Part shown: piece by piece, positions 11,086 to 22,473 of the stretch | Layout: each line of letters opens with the position of its first letter | How positions within the stretch are numbered: position 1 is the stretch's first letter | NCBI GenBank assembly: GCA_004431415.1 | Contig: QPMI01000539.1 | Span: 1 to 52,072 of the forward strand | Reading direction: 5' to 3' | DNA: 52,072 bases | Source of the DNA: Cyanophora paradoxa | Lineage: Eukaryota; Glaucocystophyceae; Cyanophorales; Cyanophoraceae | Program-made: the position numbers and the translations under genes | The notes under the pieces: model-generated | Seen by the model: only the letters and a program-made list of their open reading frames with translations | What the model was told of the DNA's origin: nothing | The model's database searches: none

Positions 11086-13311
11086 CAGATCCGAGGCTGC
11101 GCTGCCCTGCAACTTGGCACAAATGAAGTGTTGGCAATTGGGCCCACTATTGCTTGGCGAGGCACCAGCACCTTTTCAGCGCTTGCCACTATTAAAATCA
11201 AATCTAGCGCCTTTGATATAGTCCAGGTACGCTTCTCCAGTCAGTGAAAAGGCCGGGATCTTTTCCTGGCTTCATGATCAATTCTCATGATCATCATGAA
11301 CACTGCATGCATGGGTGCTCAGATCCTCACTGCGAGCCAAATTGAAACTCGGGGCCCATATTGCATACGCCCGCGAGCATGCTGTTGGGGGTTCTCGAGG
11401 GCGCTGGATTTGATTATGAAGTCGGTTGAAGACAGATCCGAGGCTGCGCTGCCCTGCAACTTGGCACAAATGAAGTGTTGGCAATTGGGGCCCACTATTG
11501 CTTGGCGAGGCACCAGCACCTTTTCAGCGCTTGCCACTATTAAAATCAAATCTAGCGCCTTTGATATAGTCCAGGTACGCTTCTCCAGTCAGTGAAAAGG
11601 CCGGGATCTTTTCCTGGCTTCATGATCAATTCTCATGATCATCATGAACACTGCATGCATGGGTGCTCAGATCCTCACTGCGAGCCAAATTGAAACTCGG
11701 GGCCCATATTGCATACGCCCGCGAGCATGCTGTTGGGGTTCTCGAGGGCGCTGGATTTGATTATGAAGTTGGTTTAAGACAGATCCGAGGCTGCGCTGCC
11801 CTGCAACTTGGCACAAATGAAGTGTTGGCAATTGGGGCCCACTATTGCTTGGCGAGGCACCAGCACCTTTTCAGCGCTTGCCACTATCAAAATCAAATCT
11901 AGCGCCTTTGATATAGTCCAGGTACGCTTCTCCAGTCAGTGAAAAGGCCGGGATCTTTTCCTGGCTTCATGATCAATTCTCATGATCATCATGAACACTG
12001 CATGCATGGGTGCTCAGATCCTCACTGCGAGCCAAATTGAAACTCGGGGCCCATATTGCATACGCCCGCGAGCATGCTGTTGGGGGTTCTCGAGGGCGCT
12101 GGATTTGATTATGAAGTCGGTTGAAGACAGATCCGAGGCTGCGCTGCCCTGCAACTTGGCACAAATGAAGTGTTGGCAATTGGGGCCCACTATTGCTTGG
12201 CGAGGCTGTTTTAGGAGGTTTTATACGTCCCAGTAGACCTTAGCAACCTTCCCGTAGCGTACCAGCAGCAGGCGAGCAGGCTGTCACGTTGCAAGAGAAA
12301 GCTGCTAATCACAGACTACTGTGTACCCTAGGACACGGCTACCGGAAAGTATCAAGCTAGAGTCAGAAAAAGTAGCTAGGGTCGCATCTTCGTACAGGGG
12401 TACAGTGACTCAGGAAATCGCGAGAAGCCGCGGGTCAAGTCACGGTACTACTGCGAACGAAGTGCAAACGAAGCACTAACGGCTAGGAAACCCTATCGGC
12501 AACAAGGCACCAGCACCTTTTCAGCGCTTGCCACTATTAAAATCAAATCTAGCGCCTTTGATATAGTCCAGGTACGCTTCTCCAGTCAGTGAAAAGGCCG
12601 GGATCTTTTCCTGGCTTCATGATCAATTCTCATGATCATCATGAACACTGCATGCATGGGTGCTCAGATCCTCACTGCGAGCCAAATTGAAACTCGGGGC
12701 CCATATTGCATACGCCCGCGAGCATGCTGTTGGGGGTTCTCGAGGGCGCTGGATTTGATTATGAAGTTGGTTTAAGACAGATCCGAGGCTGCGCTGCCCT
12801 GCAACTTGGCACAAATGAAGTGTTGGCAATTGGGGCCCACTATTGCTTGGCGAGGCACCAGCACCTTTTCAGCGCTTGCCACTATTAAAATCAAATCTAG
12901 CGCCTTTGATATAGTCCAGGTACGCTTCTCCAGTCAGTGAAAAGGCCGGGATCTTTTCCTGGCTTCATGATCAATTCTCATGATCATCATGAACACTGCA
13001 TGCATGGGTGCTCAGATCCTCACTGCGAGCCAAATTGAAACTCGGGGCCCACATTGCATACGCCCGCGAGCATGCTGTTGGGGTTCTCGAGGGCGCTGGA
13101 TTTGATTATGAAGTTGGTTTAAGACAGATCCGAGGCTGCGCTGCCCTGCAACTTGGCACAAATGAAGTGTTGGCAATTGGGGCCCACTATTGCTTGGCGA
13201 GGTACAAGCACCTTTTCAGCGCTTGCCACTATCAAAATCAATTCTAGCGTTTTTGATATAGCCTAGATACGCTTCTCCAGTCAGTGAAAAGGCCGGGATC
13301 TTTGCTGGGCC
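11086..13311 (+). repeat. Six tandem copies of a 347-348 bp repeat
   Basis: The marker CAGATCCGAGGCTGCGCTGC starts copies at 11086, 11433, 11780, 12128, 12778 and 13125. The spacing is 347-348 bp, except for one 650 bp step that contains a 298 bp insert plus a 4 bp duplication. Units are nearly identical apart from the last, which has several substitutions. Each unit carries AATTCTCATGATCATCATGA, so the block has regularly spaced TGATCA palindromes. G+C is much lower than in the arms. No gene is evident. Confidence 0.93.
12207..12504. mobile_element. 298 bp solo-LTR-like insert in one 347 bp repeat
   Basis: The insert starts TGTTTTAGGAGG, ends CGGCAACA (TG...CA) and is flanked by AGGC on both sides (12203-12206 and 12505-12508). 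The other five repeats show the uninterrupted sequence GCGAGGCACCAGC. TG...CA ends with a short duplication are typical of LTR retrotransposons. Length and lack of coding sequence suggest a solo LTR, but no internal retroelement is present to prove it. Confidence 0.75.
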
Positions 13312-13349
13312 TCATGATCATGATCAGTGATCATGATCATCATGAGCAC

Positions 13350-13980
13350 TACACCGCCTGGCGACCCGCGCCACCGCCCGCCGCGCCTCCGCTCCGCCCC
13401 GCGAGCCGCGCCGCCACCCCTGAGCCCCGCCCCGTCCGACGAGCCGCGTCGCCGCCCGACGCGTTTCCGCCCCGCCCCGCGAGCCGCGGCGCCGCTCGCC
13501 GCGCCCCCGCCCCGCCCGGCGACCCGCGCCGCCGCCCGCAGCGCCTCCGACCTGCCCGGCGGGCCGCGCCTCCGCCCGCCGCGCCTCCGCCCCGCCCCGC
13601 GAGCCGCGGCGCCGCCCGCCGCGCCTCCGCCCCGCCCCGCGAGCCGCGCCTCCGCCCGCCACGCCTCCGCCCTGCCCGGCGAGCCGCGCCTCCGCTCGCC
13701 GCGCCTCCGCCCCGCCCGCGAGCCGCGGCGCCGCCCGCCGCGCCCCCGCCCCGCCCCGCGAGCTGCGCCGCCACCCGCTGAGCCCCCGCCCTGCCCGGAA
13801 AGCCGAGTCGCTGCCCGACGCGCCTCCGCCCCGTCCGGCGAGCCGCGTCGCCGCCCGCCGAGCCTCCGTCCCGCCCCGCGAGCTGCGCCGCCGCCCCCGC
13901 GCCCCCGCCCCGCCCAGTGAGCCGCGCCGCCACCCTGCCCGGAGAGCCGCGCTCGCCGCGTCTCCCACCTGGCCGGAGGG
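13350..13980 (-). repeat. GC minisatellite, right, inverted relative to the left one
   Basis: It has the same repeat vocabulary as 10618-11040 but on the opposite strand (GCCGCGCCTCCGCCCCGCCC). It starts just after the palindromic TGATCATGATCAGTGATCAT at 13315-13334. It is longer than the left block, so the inner part of the foldback is not perfectly symmetrical. Confidence 0.85.
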
Positions 13981-14176
13981 AGCTGTGCCACCACCCGCTG
14001 TCTCGCTGAACCCGCCAGGCAAGTTAAGCGGGGGAGAGAGGGGGAGGGAGGGAGAGCCGTGGGCGAGGGGAGGGCATACTCCGAGGGCGCTTCGGCGCGG
14101 CGGCGGCAGGGCTCTTGCGGCCGCGGGGTGCACAGGCAGCCGCGAGGGCGGGCGCGGGGCGCTTGTCGTTGTGCGG

Positions 14177-16589
14177 CGCGGCGGGGGCGGCGGGGCGCTC
14201 GAAGATCCTCTCCCGCGGCAGCGGGACGCCTCGAAAATTCAAAATCCTCGAGAGCTGCGAGGGCGTCAGCAGCAGGCAGGCCGGGCTGTGCCGGGCAGGG
14301 CGCTCGGCACGGCGCACCGTCTCTGCGGGGCGGGGCGAAAGCGACGGGGCGGGGCGGGGCGACGGCGACGGGGCCGGGCGAAGCGACAGCGCCGGGGCGG
14401 GCCGGGGAGCCGGCGGGGCTGCACGGGGCTGCACGGGGCGTGCGCCCCGGGCCGCCGCCCGCCGATCCTACGCCCCGCCGTGCAATCCATGCTGCCGCCC
14501 TCCGCTCCCTCCGACCATCGCCCCGGGACTCGATCATCCTGCGCGACAGGAGCGCCTTGTCAGCGACGCGTACGCACACAGACCGCTCAACTCACCTCGT
14601 CTAGGCCTGAGCCTCACCAAGCTGTGGAAGAGGGGTCCAGAATTCGGAGCCTGGAGACGGCGCGCGCGATCCAGCGCCTGGAACGCAAGCAAGAATCGTG
14701 AGACATGCGTTCGCGCGCCGCTGACGCAAAGCTATGGTCCGGTGGCCCACCCCGGCGATGGCGACGCGCTCGGCAGGGCGCGCTCGCCGCCAGCGGCGTG
14801 CCGGCACTCCATCGCCCGCTACGAAGGAGAGATCAACAGCGAGAAGCGTGCGGCAGTTCGCCTGTCCCCCGTTCCCGGCCAGGCGGCCGCCGCACCTTGG
14901 CTCGGCTTGGGCGCAGGGCCAACCAACTGGGCCGACGGGGCTCACCGCCGGCGATCCCTGCGAAATCGAGTGAGCTGTACGTCACGCGTGGAACGCGGAG
15001 GGCACGGCATAGACGCACGTCGTCGGTTTGTGGAGGAAGGCAGGCCGTGAACGCAGCGCCGCACGGAAACACGGCCACGCCAGGGCATAGACATGCAGCT
15101 GCGAGAACACGGGCCACATGCGCCTAGCTATAGCTAACGAAAGGGCCGCGCGCCGCATCTGCGAGCTTCCGCCAACGTGCTCGGCACCGCGGCCGAGCGA
15201 GCTGCGAAGGAGCATGGGACCGCTCAGGCTTCCTCGGAAAGCTGAGCCGAAGGGCGTCCTCAAGCATCCTCGATCGATATCGCTGTTGGTGTCGCTGCCG
15301 CTTTCGCCCAACAGCTGTGTACCCCGAATTCCGCGGCCTTGCACTTTGAAGAGCACGCAGGGCAAGAACTGGCTGCGGCCTCCAGCACGGGACGCAATGC
15401 AATCTCGGTGCGTCGGCGCTGGGCTCTCCACCGCAGCGCATCCTGGTCTCCCTTACTCCACAATTTCAAACAGGTCAAACGGAGTCCGCACAGCTGCCGC
15501 GAACTTGACGAGCCTCGAGCGCGAACGACGTTCGAAGGTGCCTACTTGCATCCTCTCGCGTCCCCGCCTGTCGCCGGCCTGATTTCAAACGCAGAGCGAT
15601 GCCCCAGGGCGGCGGGCGCCCGCTCGTGGCGAAGAGCGCTCGTGTACGCGTCGTTCTTGCCTCTTCAAGCGCCCTTGATCTGCATTCTTAGCCCGGCCGC
15701 CGCCGCCAAGTGTTCCTTCTTTTGGTCGGCTCGCGCAGAAAGGAGAAGGCGGCTGCCGATGCGAAGCAAGGTGCTTTTTCGTTTCATCTCCTTTGCCCCA
15801 ATCCCTCATTCCGCTGGCGGTCCAGGGAACGGGGTGACTGGCCCGCGCGAGCAGAGCACCACCATCCAGTTCGCCTAGCGTCTTCTCCCGCAGGCCAGGT
15901 GCTCGCTCTTGTTTCCGCTACTCTCGCGTTGATGTTTTTGTGACGCCGGCCGCGTGCGCAGCGGAGCGGGTGCCGTTCTCGGACGCGTGGCTTCTGGACG
16001 GCCGCGGCCTCGGAGTTCTTGTGCTTGCGGCCGCTGGGGCGCAGGTGCGGCAGGTGCGGTCGTTTGCCGGCGCGCATTCTTCTCTTCTTTCGGTTGACGC
16101 TCCGAGCTCAGCGAGCGCTGCGCCGTCGCGGCGACCGCGTTCCGGGCGCTCTCAATCTCGGTGTGGGCGCTCGGCGACAGGTGCGGTCTGTTTATTGGCG
16201 CGCGTTCTCTCTTCTTTTGATTGAGATTCCTCTCCGTGCGCAGCGAGCGCTCTGCCTTCGACGTCGGGCACGGGCAAGGGATGCTGGAAGCGGGGACGGG
16301 CCTCCTGCTCTCTCCTTGCTGCGGTGCGCAGACGTCCCCTTGCTTCCCACTTCTCTCTTTATGCTAGGAGCCCGCTTATCCTGATGCGCGCAGCGCAGCG
16401 AGCGCGGCGACGTTCCGCAGCGAGTGCGGCGAGGGCGCATTCTGCCTGGGCCGGAGGCGGGCTGCTGGCGATCGGCTGGGCATGCGCAGGCGGCGGACGA
16501 TGCCGCAGGCAGGACAGCAGTACTACCTGCTGTTCGGCAGCTGATTGCAGTTAAAACGTTAGTTTTCCTTTTCTCGGCAACTAGCGCGG
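14177..16589 (-). repeat. Right ~2.4 kb arm of the large inner inverted repeat
   Basis: The arm is complementary to 8089-10604. The best-preserved parts pair 14230-15930 with 8900-10560. Near 16130-16380 the arms differ by substitutions and small insertions. There is no recognisable coding function. Confidence 0.85.
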
Positions 16590-17173
16590 GGGACGACGCC
16601 GCTTGCAGGTCATTGCGTATTGTGTAAAGCCCTTACAGCCTAAGTTGCAGGCGGGGCAGATTGGGGCAGATGAGCTCGAGGGCGCCCGCGCACGATCGGC
16701 CACGAGGCCGCTAGCTGTTTCACAGTGTGCGCACATCTACACGAGGGCGCCGCGCGGGCTCGGGATTGGCCCCCACGAGGGCGCTGAGCTGTGTGCGCAT
16801 GCGCACATGTACTACGGTACGACCTAGGGGCGCCGGCGCCACGCGTACGCGTGCCCCGTCGAGCTTGACGACCGACTCTCTCTCTCGGCGAGCTCGCCGA
16901 GTCGAGCCGCGTCGAGCTCAGGCCCATAGCAACGAGCTCGACGACCGTCGACCGGTACCGGCCACGCTGCTGGCTATAGCTACGTATACGCCGGCGCAGT
17001 GCGTCGGACACTGCGTCCAGCTGCGTCGAGCGGCGCAGTGCGTCAAACTTCGAGTGCGTCGAGCGACGCAGTTTCGTGAAACTTGGCGCACTGCTTGAAA
17101 CTGCGTGGAGATTTCGAGCAGTGCTTCATTTCCGACGCAATGCTTGAAATTCCCACGCAATGCTTGAAATTTC

Positions 17174-17211
17174 CGACGCAATGCGTGGGTGAGCCAAAAG
17201 TGCCGGGGTAC
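17174..17211 (-). repeat. Right terminal inverted repeat, 38 bp
   Basis: It ends in AAAGTGCCGGGGTAC, the exact complement of the left terminus, and is followed by the duplicated CGGGC at 17212-17216. Confidence 0.92.
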
Positions 17212-18153
17212 CGGGCGCGCCGGCAGAGGCGGGGGCCCGCCCCCGCCCGAGCGACGCGGCGCAGCGCGTCTTCCGGCTCCTCAAGTCGGGCGTGCACTCG
17301 GCGGTCTTCTTCTCGCAGGCGGCGCGCGCGGTCCTCGGCGAGGACGCCGCCCGCTGCTGGCGCGGGGCCGGCGACGGGGAGGAGGAGGGGACGGGCCTCC
17401 CGCGCGTCGCCCTACGCAGAGGTCCTGGCGCGCGCCGCCGCCTCCGAGGCCCCCGAGGCCCTCGCCCCGATCGCGCCGCCCCTCGGCGCCGGCGCCGACC
17501 CGACCGTCGCGGCGCTCTGCGCGCGGGACCTGGCGCGCGCCGCCCTCGCGATGGACGACGGGGCGGCGCGGGATGGCCTCGGCTTCCCCGCCGCGGAGGA
17601 GTCTCCCGCCCTCCCCACCGAGGACGCGACCTGGCTCCTCTGCCGCCTCGCCGAGGCCGCCGGCGCCCCCGCCCAGCGCGCCTCGGAGTGGTGCCCCATC
17701 GTGGAGGGGCGGGAGGGGCCGGACCCCTGCGTCGGGTTTGCGTACACGTCGATCTTTGCGCGGGACCTCCCCCAGGAGCGCCGCACGCTCCCCTCGTCCG
17801 GAATCGACGTGGCGCGCACGGGCTCCGACACCTCGGGCATCAGCCTCTTCGTGGACGGCGCGGCGCGGCTCCTGCCCGAGGACCTCGCGCGCCCGCGCGT
17901 CGCCCGCGGGCCGCGCTCGTGCGGGGCGAAGATGCTCCTCTTCGTACCCCGCTCCACCTTTCAGCACTTTGGCGTACCCCTCTTGGCCCTTCCCCCCGCC
18001 CCCCCCCGGCACCTACCCCCGCTCCCCTGCGTGAATGCGAAATTCGATGCGCGGCCTCGCCGAGTCCTTTGAAAGCGCGCCGCTGCGTTTTTGCTTTCTC
18101 CCGACTTGGTTTTTTTTTGCCCGCCGCTCTTTCGCTCGAATCGGGCCCTCGGC

Positions 18154-18164
18154 GTCGATAAAAG
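18154..18164 (+). promoter_or_regulatory. TATA-like box TCGATAAAAGC of the F-box-like gene, first copy
   Basis: The box is about 85 bases before the ATG at 18245. A pyrimidine stretch ending TCTTTCGCAG follows, possibly a 3' splice site of a leader intron. The same sequence is at 31908-31918. Confidence 0.5.
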
Positions 18165-18244
18165 CCCTCGCCCGCGCCGCTGCGCTCACTCTCTTCTCCT
18201 CCTCTTTCGCAGGTCACGAACATTAACTGGACTCTACGGCGACG

Positions 18245-20054
18245 ATGGCCACCAACGCAAACCTCGCCACGATGACCGCTGCCGGCGCGCCCCGCCTCGT
18301 CGAGAAACCCTTTGTCCACGGCGCCGCGGAGAGCGAGTTCTGCAAACGGATGGAATCCCTCCCGGCCGACCTGTCCGAGGCGATCCTGAACTACCTCGGG
18401 CGCGAGGACCGCCTCAAGATGCTCACCGTGTGCCAGCAGTCCCGCTCCTTTGCGATCGGCACCTCGGACGTCTCCAGCGGCTGGTTCGACGCCCTCGCCG
18501 TCGACGACGCGCTCGCCCTGCTGCTCGGAGGGCCCGGCGCGTCGCGCGGCGCCCGCCTCCGTCTCATCGCGGGGCGCGGTCGCGGGGCGGAGATCCCGAT
18601 CCCGTCGCGCCTCGGCGGCCTCGACGCGACCTTTGCCCTCCCGACAGAGCCCGGGAGCGAGGGCCGCTGGGTGTGCATCCTCTTCCCCCGGCGGCGGCGG
18701 CGGCGGCGGCCGAGGACCTCGCCCCGCGAGGCGCCATCGTCCGCTACGGGCCGGGCGGGTTCGGCGACGCCCTGCAGATCCCGGCCGGGTTCCCCATCCG
18801 CGACTTTGCTCGCGGTTCCGTCTCCATTGCCGGCGACGGGACGATCGTGCTCGGCGGCGAGCGCGGCTGGCTCGTCTGGTCCGCCGACGGCGGCGTCTCG
18901 ACCGTCGACGTCGGCGCGGCGGTCGCCGGCGTGGTGGCGTGCCGCCCCTCTCCCGACGCCTCGCGCGTCGCGATCTGCAGCGTCGCCGGCGACGGCGGCT
19001 CCGCGGGCGGCCGCGTCCTCGTCCGCTTCGTGGGCTCTGGCGAGTCTGCAGAGGGCGCCGCCGCGGCGCCCGCGGCCGACGCCGGCCCCTGCACTCGACA
19101 GCGGCGCGCGCGCGGCTCTCCCACGAGCTCGCCGAGGTGGACGGCTCCGGGGACCCCTCGGCCCTCGGCGACTGGAGCGACGTGCCCCTGCACGAGTGCG
19201 ACGCGAGCCTGACGTGGAACGCGCGCGGCAACGCCGTGCTGGTGCGGGTCAAGGTGTTGCGCAGCGGTATGGAGATGGGCGGTGCGGACGAAGTCGACAT
19301 GATGGAGGACGATTCCAGCGTCGACGAACCCGCCGCCCGCGAGGAGGCCTTTGTCGAGTTCATCGCATCGGTGCGGCTCTCGGGCGGCGCTGCGCGCCAG
19401 GGCTGGTGGATCGTCTGCGGCGCCGAGCCCGCAGAGGCCTTTGCCGTCGGTCTGGGCGAGAACTGGCTCCTCCACGCGGCTCGGAACGTGGGCAGCATCC
19501 GGAGCGCGTCCATGTACATGTACTACCTCGCTGGCAGCGGCGCTGGTCGCCCCACCATGATCGAGCTGCACATGCCCTGCGAGGGCAAGTCGTACGGCTG
19601 CGTCACGCCCGTCGGCGACTGGAACTTCATCTACCAGGCCGCCGGCCAGTTCGAGTTCGAAGGAACCGGCGTCGATCGCCCCTTTCTCGTCTCCGTGACG
19701 CCCTACGCCCGCGACCTGGAGTATTTCGAGGTACCCGTGGCCAGCGGCCTGCTGGACGCGCGCTCCATCCGCCCGCTGGGAGCCGTCGGACTGCACGGCG
19801 TGGCGGCGCTCGCGTTCGGAGAGGACCAGGACGCCCCCGCGCCGTTCAGCGTCGTCCGGTACATCCAGTGGTCGGAGATCGGGAGGCTGACGGGTCAGGG
19901 CGGCCCGTTTGCGGCGTCGATCAGCACCCATCTGCAGCACAACACGTTTAAGCCGACCTGCGAGTGGCTGCGCGACCGCTACTGCACCGTCGAAGGCGAA
20001 CGGCACAACTACACGCTCACGTTCTTCCCCGGCGACTCGCAGCCTACCGTATAG
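18245..20054 (+). pseudogene. F-box-like protein, first copy, frame broken
   Basis: It is identical in layout to 31998-33809. Two one-base losses break the frame: at 18687 (five C before GGCGG instead of six) and at 19085 (GGCCCCTGC instead of GGCCCCCTGC). Both are in C runs, so they may be sequencing errors. Start context ACGATGGCC and the stop before GTACGCTGCACG are shared with the second copy. Confidence 0.8.
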
Positions 20055-20501
20055 TACGCTGCACGTGTGACCCGCTAGCGCTGAGCGGCGCACCGTGCAC
20101 TCTCGTGTGCGTTTTTCTCCCGCGCCGCCGATTCTCAGAGTCTTCTCGTTCGATATCGATACTAGTACTATGATAGCTATATAGTGTCTTCTGTGGTTCA
20201 CATGTACATGCGATTAATCCAAGTTTGTTTTGCGTGCTCCTTTGCGCCACGGTGGGCCGGGGCGCGGGGCCGGGGCGGGCGAGGGCAGATGGACGGCCGC
20301 GGGGCCCAAGTGAGCGGGGCTGGCCATGGGGGCGGCGGGTGGGGGGCGAGGGGGTACCCTCTGGCGCACCGAGTTGGTTGAGCGCAGCAATGTAGAGGGG
20401 CCCGATTCAAACAAAAGGGTCCTCTGGTCTCCCAAAACGACGAGCAGGTGCGCGATGCGGCCATTCTTTCACATCGTCAAGAACCGAGAACAAGCTCAAG
20501 T
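20055..20501. other. Intergenic region, first copy, no gene seen
   Basis: The region has a lower-GC 5' part (GATATCGATACTAGTACTAT, GCTATATAGTG), then a G-rich stretch near 20260-20360, then TTCAAACAAAAGG. It presumably holds the 3' end of the F-box-like gene and the promoter of the next gene. No CATAAA-type box was identified near 20502. It matches 33810-34259. Confidence 0.5.
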
Positions 20502-21068
20502 ATGGCCGCCGCCCAGCCCTGCCAGCACCCTCGTCGCAGCGTCCTGATCGACATGGGAGAGCTGGTCAGCGACTTTATCCACTACAACTACGACGACGAG
20601 GACCGCAACCTCTACGACAGCGACATCGTCGCCCTCGCGACCAAGGCCAAGGGCGGCAAGGTCCCGCGCGCGAGACGGACGACGCGCTCCAGACGCTCCG
20701 GCCGACCGCGGAGCGCATCCTCCCATCGTGACGGGCCTGTTCGCGGCGAGCGCCAAAAAGTATTCGGAGGGTCTCGTCCAACTCGAGAACGTGCTCGGGC
20801 GCGCCTTTGCGGACCGCGTCGACGCGATCTTGGCCCCGCGCGCACGCGCCGCCCAGGGCCCGCTGGCCACCTCCTCCGATCTAGATCTGGCGTACGTCGT
20901 CTTTCCCGTGGAGCTCTGGTTCGAGCTGCTGTCGTGCCAGGGAGTCGACATTTTGCACCTGGACCTGTACGAGCGCGTCGTCCTCGGGATGGTCCCCTTT
21001 TCCTCACGATGCTCCGCACCGGCAAGATTCGCGCCGCCGCCGGCAATGTTCTGTCGGCGATCTCGTGA
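20502..21068 (+). pseudogene. Unknown 189-aa protein, first copy, frame broken
   Basis: It matches 34260-34829 but is three bases shorter because of three separate one-base losses in C runs (near 20663, 20723 and 20997). Start (AAGTATGGCC) and stop are the same. See the intact copy for the description. Confidence 0.75.
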
Positions 21069-21321
21069 GCAGAGAGTATATTGTGCCGAGCGCATCAAAA
21101 GTGCGTGGAGTTTTTTGTGCACGTGTACATGTGCGGTGTGGGACTGAGAATCGAACCGAGACGCGCGCACGCGCGCGTGCTCTCGTTTCCGGCTTTACGC
21201 ATAACCGTGGGAGCCAGCTCGAGCTAGTGGACGTACAGGCTCAATGCACGCGGGGCTCTCGAGTGGGGTCGCTGCAGTTTGGCGCGCGCGGCGCCGGCGC
21301 CGGCCCCAGAGCGCGCGTGAG

Positions 21322-21714
21322 GGCATTTTCGTGATCAAGAATGTTTTTTTTCTCTTTCAAACAATCGACATGCGGTTGCGAGGTGCCTGGGGGATTTTCG
21401 AACCCTGCCGCCGTCGCCTCGTAGAGCCGCGATCGGCCGAGCTCTGTGCAGGGGGGGCAAGGGGGGGAGGGGCGGAGCGGACGGGGGTACGGATCAAGGT
21501 GAGCGTCCGGTATCGCCCTACCCTCGGCGGCAGCGGCCCCCTGCGCAGAGCTCGGCCGATTACGGGGCGAGAGAGAGGGCGAGAACAGGCAGAGGGGTAC
21601 GCACCTGTGCGGCCGCCGATCATAGAGCCGCTATCGGCCGAGCTCTGTGCAGGGGGAGAAAGAGGGGGAGGGCGGAGCGGGCGGGGGTACGGATCAGGAA
21701 GCGTCCGGCATCGC
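21322..21714 (+). repeat. Leader and first ~1.5 units of the ~198 bp satellite, first block
   Basis: GGGCATTTTCGTGATCAAGA starts a ~95 bp leader that also stands before the arrays at 35088 and 37346. Satellite units follow and stop abruptly at 21714, where the two large copies diverge (TCGC|GCACCC here, TCGC|CCTACC at 35474). Confidence 0.85.
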
Positions 21715-22473
21715 GCACCCTCTCGACCCGGTCCAACTTTTTTTTGATTTTCCGAGAGTCCGCCCAGCTCGCCATTTGAGGTTCACAGAACGTTTCATGC
21801 AACGGCCGTGGCCCGTGAGTGCGCCCGAACCTCTGCGTTCGCGATCGGCGCCCGAACCCCGGGCGGCGCCGCGCCGGCGCGGTGCCACGGTGGACCGTCG
21901 ACCGACCGTCGGACGTCGAGGCGTCGTCGACGCCGGACGAGCGGCGAGCGCGCGATTTTTTTCAAGCCTTTGCCCCGCGCTGCCGGCGCCGCCGGCACCG
22001 CGGGCGGTGCTCTGGCTCTGCGCATGCGCTAGCGCTCGCGCGAGCGCTTGCAAACTGGCCCCTGCGGCACCGCGTGCGGTGCTGTCGCAGTTTTTTTCTG
22101 GACGAAAAAACCGATGGGCCGCCGGCACCGCCGGCGGTGCTGGAGCTCGGTTCTTCCGGATCCGGCACCGCAGGCGGTGCCGGCGCAAGCGGGGCACTTG
22201 CAAACTGGCCCCTGCGGCACCGCGTGCGGTGCTGCGGCAGTTTTTTTTCAGTACTAGTCTGGCGCGCGCCGGCACTGCGGCACCGCCGGCGGTGCTGCGG
22301 CTTTGCAGGGTACTGCGTGCGGCCGCGGTGCGCATGCATATGCATATGCTCGTACGTCTATACTGTCTTGGGTACGTGAATCCTTTTCATTCTGGTACGC
22401 AAGGATGACTAAACACAGATCCGATGATCATGATCAGCATCAACACAGATCCGATGATCATGATCATGACAGC
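21715..22473. promoter_or_regulatory. Unique intergenic region with six GGCACCG...CGGTGCC palindromes
   Basis: Near-perfect palindromes of type GGCACCGCCGGCGGTGCC lie at 21994-22010, 22066-22082, 22124-22140, 22164-22181, 22216-22232 and 22279-22295. Two of them sit in a ~50 bp direct repeat starting TTGCAAACTGGCCCCTGCGG and ending in a T run (22047 and 22197). Further on are two copies of ACACAGATCCGATGATCATG at 22415 and 22442. No protein is called here. Regularly spaced palindromes near a replicon's replication gene block could be protein-binding sites, such as a replication origin or operators; this is inference. Confidence 0.6.

Larger units (their letters stand above)
7499..17211. mobile_element. 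9,713 bp foldback-type transposable element inside the primase-helicase gene
   Basis: The boundaries are exact because the second copy of the gene is the empty site. The ends are perfect 38 bp terminal inverted repeats starting GTACCCCGGCACTTTTGGCT, with a 5 bp target duplication. Subterminal regions (7537-7720 and 16990-17173) are crowded with ACGCARTGC and GCTTGAAA motifs in both orientations, as expected for transposase-binding sites. Inside lie ~2.5 kb inverted arms, GC minisatellites in opposite orientation, and a core of six 347 bp tandem repeats. I see no convincing transposase or any other recognisable protein, so the element is probably non-autonomous. The 5 bp duplication and subterminal motifs could fit several DNA-transposon superfamilies; I do not assign one. 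Confidence 0.92.
2219..18034 (+). pseudogene. Giant primase-helicase, first copy, split by a 9.7 kb mobile element
   Basis: The gene is collinear with the copy at 25675-31786. It is interrupted between 7498 and 17212 by an inserted element that duplicated CGGGC on both sides. The coding parts are 2219-7498 and 17212-18034. As written there are also many one-base losses in C or G runs compared with the second copy, for example near 2422, 2521, 2612, 2770, 3150 and 3557. In three places this copy keeps the frame where the second does not: near 3893 (CCCCC), 5308 (CCCC) and 5399 (GGGGG). The insertion separates primase, zinc-binding and helicase modules (upstream) from the last ~270 residues (downstream). 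This copy is probably non-functional because of the insertion, whereas the small indels are suspect as sequencing errors. Confidence 0.85.

Noticed and set aside
21135-21165. Minus-strand tRNA suggested by GGTTCGATTC (also at ~34910)
   Set aside because: The T-stem has a mismatch, no matching 7 bp acceptor or anticodon arm is found upstream, and the neighbouring CG repeats do not form a D-arm.
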